Assembly (NCBI GenBank): GCA_030613125.1
Contig: JAUWMO010000147.1
Coordinates: 1 to 8,562, forward strand
Length of the DNA stretch: 8,562 nt
Source of the DNA: Bacteroidota bacterium
Lineage (GTDB): Bacteria > Bacteroidota > Bacteroidia > Bacteroidales > VadinHA17
Direction of reading: 5' to 3'
Shown here: one piece after another, positions 7,845 through 8,562 of the stretch
Layout of the letters: the number at the start of each line of letters is the position of its first letter
How positions within the stretch are numbered: position 1 is the stretch's first letter
Translations under genes and position numbers: made by a program
The notes under the pieces: generated by a model
Told to the model about the DNA's origin: nothing
Database searches by the model: none
Seen by the model: only the letters and a program-made list of their open reading frames with translations

Positions 7845-7918
7845 TGGTAACTAAATCCCTCCATTCAGGGAAACGGGTTGTATTTGATGAGAAAAAGCAG
7901 GAAATTATTAAAGGTTAA
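7844..7918 (+). pseudogene. Probable 3' remnant of a Gfo/Idh/MocA-family oxidoreductase gene
   Basis: A 24-codon frame starts with an ATG that shares one base with the DUF1080 stop (TAATG) and ends with TAA five bases before the PmoA start. Its latter part, SGKRVVFDEKKQEIIKG, resembles the C-terminal tail of Gfo/Idh/MocA oxidoreductases, which commonly end with a pattern like (T/S)-G-(K/R)-(K/R)-(V/I)-x-(F/W/Y)-D-x-K-x-x-x-I. Such dehydrogenases are frequent neighbours of DUF1080 and PmoA genes, so a deletion that left only the tail is a reasonable reading. It could instead be an intergenic coincidence or a tiny translated leader that couples the two flanking genes. The family resemblance is from memory, not from a search. 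Confidence 0.4.
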
Positions 7919-7923
7919 AAATT

Positions 7924-8562
7924 ATGAAAACAATAAAAAAAATAGCATTTATCACTCTGGTTAGTTCCTTGTTGATAAACAGCTCAATTAAAAAACAAGA
8001 GACAGGGAAGCCATTTGTCCAGGTAATTCCCTCTGAAGAAAAACAACGTGTTGATATCCTCATTGACGATAAACCATTCACATCATATCAATATACCGAT
8101 ACAATCCCTGACCTTAAAAAACCGGTCTTATTCCCGGTATACTCTGCAAAGGGATCTGTTATCACACGTGGTTATCCGCTTGACCCACGACCGGGAGAAC
8201 GTATCGATCATCCACACCATATTGGTATGTGGCTGAATTATGGCGATGTAAATAAAATTGACTTCTGGGGCAATTCTAATGCAATTCCTGTTGAAAAGAG
8301 GGATAGGATGGGTACTATCCACCATACAAAATTAAAGCAGGTAAAAAGTGGGAAAGGTAGTGGATCTTTAGAAGTTGAGATGGAGTGGCTAAATTCTGAT
8401 AACCGCCCGTTGCTTAAAGAAAATACCAGATTTGTTTTCCAGGCCGGAAAAAACTATCGGATAATTGACCGAATTACAACTTTGACTGCACAAAAGGATA
8501 AAATCCTGTTTGAGGACACCAAAGAAGGGATGATGGCAATCCGGGTAACAAGGGCTCTGGAA
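7924..8562 (+). CDS. PmoA-family protein (DUF6807), 3' partial
   Basis: The frame is open from ATG 7924 to the last base (213 codons, no stop), so the 3' end lies beyond the window; family members are roughly 300 residues or more. The N-terminus MKTIKKIAFITLVSSLLIN is a probable signal peptide; no lipobox Cys is present. The family signature is DHPHHIGMWLNYGDVNKIDFW at about residues 95-115 (read as D-HPHH-x-G-x-W, then GDVN, then DFW), matching the usual HPHHRGLW...GDVNGVDFW pattern; the HPHH cluster (codons 8209-8220) is a candidate metal or substrate site. These proteins are labelled 'PmoA' in databases but have no demonstrated methane-oxygenase role; they occur next to sugar oxidoreductases, DUF1080 proteins and glycosidases in Bacteroidota and Planctomycetota. 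A possible ribosome site AAAGG (7910-7914) precedes the start by 9 nt and lies within the oxidoreductase-like remnant. Family call is good; biochemical role unknown. Confidence 0.85.
   Translation, partial: MKTIKKIAFITLVSSLLINSSIKKQETGKPFVQVIPSEEKQRVDILIDDKPFTSYQYTDTIPDLKKPVLFPVYSAKGSVITRGYPLDPRPGERIDHPHHIGMWLNYGDVNKIDFWGNSNAIPVEKRDRMGTIHHTKLKQVKSGKGSGSLEVEMEWLNSDNRPLLKENTRFVFQAGKNYRIIDRITTLTAQKDKILFEDTKEGMMAIRVTRALE

Noticed and set aside
7856..7871. TCCCT/AGGGA hairpin after the DUF1080 gene as a terminator
   Set aside because: Five pairs with a six-base loop and no T-tract; it falls inside the oxidoreductase-like short frame and is better explained as coding sequence.
8048..8325. Short frames at 8048-8236 (+) and 8128-8325 (-)
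   Set aside because: They overlap the PmoA/DUF6807 signature in another frame; the real gene is the open frame from 7924 that has no stop within the window.

Overview
The window is a one-strand (+) run of carbohydrate-degradation genes from what is most likely a member of the Bacteroidota. This rests on the A+T-rich sequence with A-rich leaders in place of clear Shine-Dalgarno sites, the very large multidomain exported glycosidases, and the gene content (GH78, GH106, DUF1080 lipoprotein, PmoA/DUF6807). It looks like part of a polysaccharide- or glycoside-utilisation locus aimed at rhamnose-containing substrates. No SusC/SusD pair, regulator or transporter falls inside the window, so the substrate cannot be fixed.

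Layout: (1) positions 2-3052, the 3' part of a GH78 alpha-L-rhamnosidase whose true start lies upstream of the window. (2) 3129-6962 (or from 3117), a secreted GH106-type alpha-L-rhamnosidase. (3) A weak hairpin with a T-tract overlapping the stop of gene 2. (4) 7047-7844, a lipoprotein with a DUF1080 (3-keto-disaccharide hydrolase) domain. (5) 7844-7918, a 24-codon reading frame overlapping the DUF1080 stop that resembles the extreme C-terminus of a Gfo/Idh/MocA oxidoreductase, probably a gene remnant. (6) 7924-8562, the 5' part of a PmoA-family (DUF6807) gene that runs off the right edge with no stop.

The two rhamnosidases have unrelated catalytic cores but end in the same two-domain cassette: a chitobiase/hexosaminidase C-terminal-like beta domain followed by a PA14 domain. 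The PA14 parts align without gaps at about 42 % identity (59 of 142 by hand count). This suggests the cassette moves or duplicates as a unit and directs both enzymes to the same target.

Working model (inference): the two rhamnosidases remove terminal rhamnose from a complex glycan or plant or algal glycoside in the periplasm or outside the cell. DUF1080 and PmoA proteins are often neighbours of Gfo/Idh/MocA dehydrogenases and would act on oxidised (3-keto) sugar products. The oxidoreductase that would be expected between them seems to survive only as a tail fragment. No RNA genes, mobile elements or CRISPR arrays were seen.
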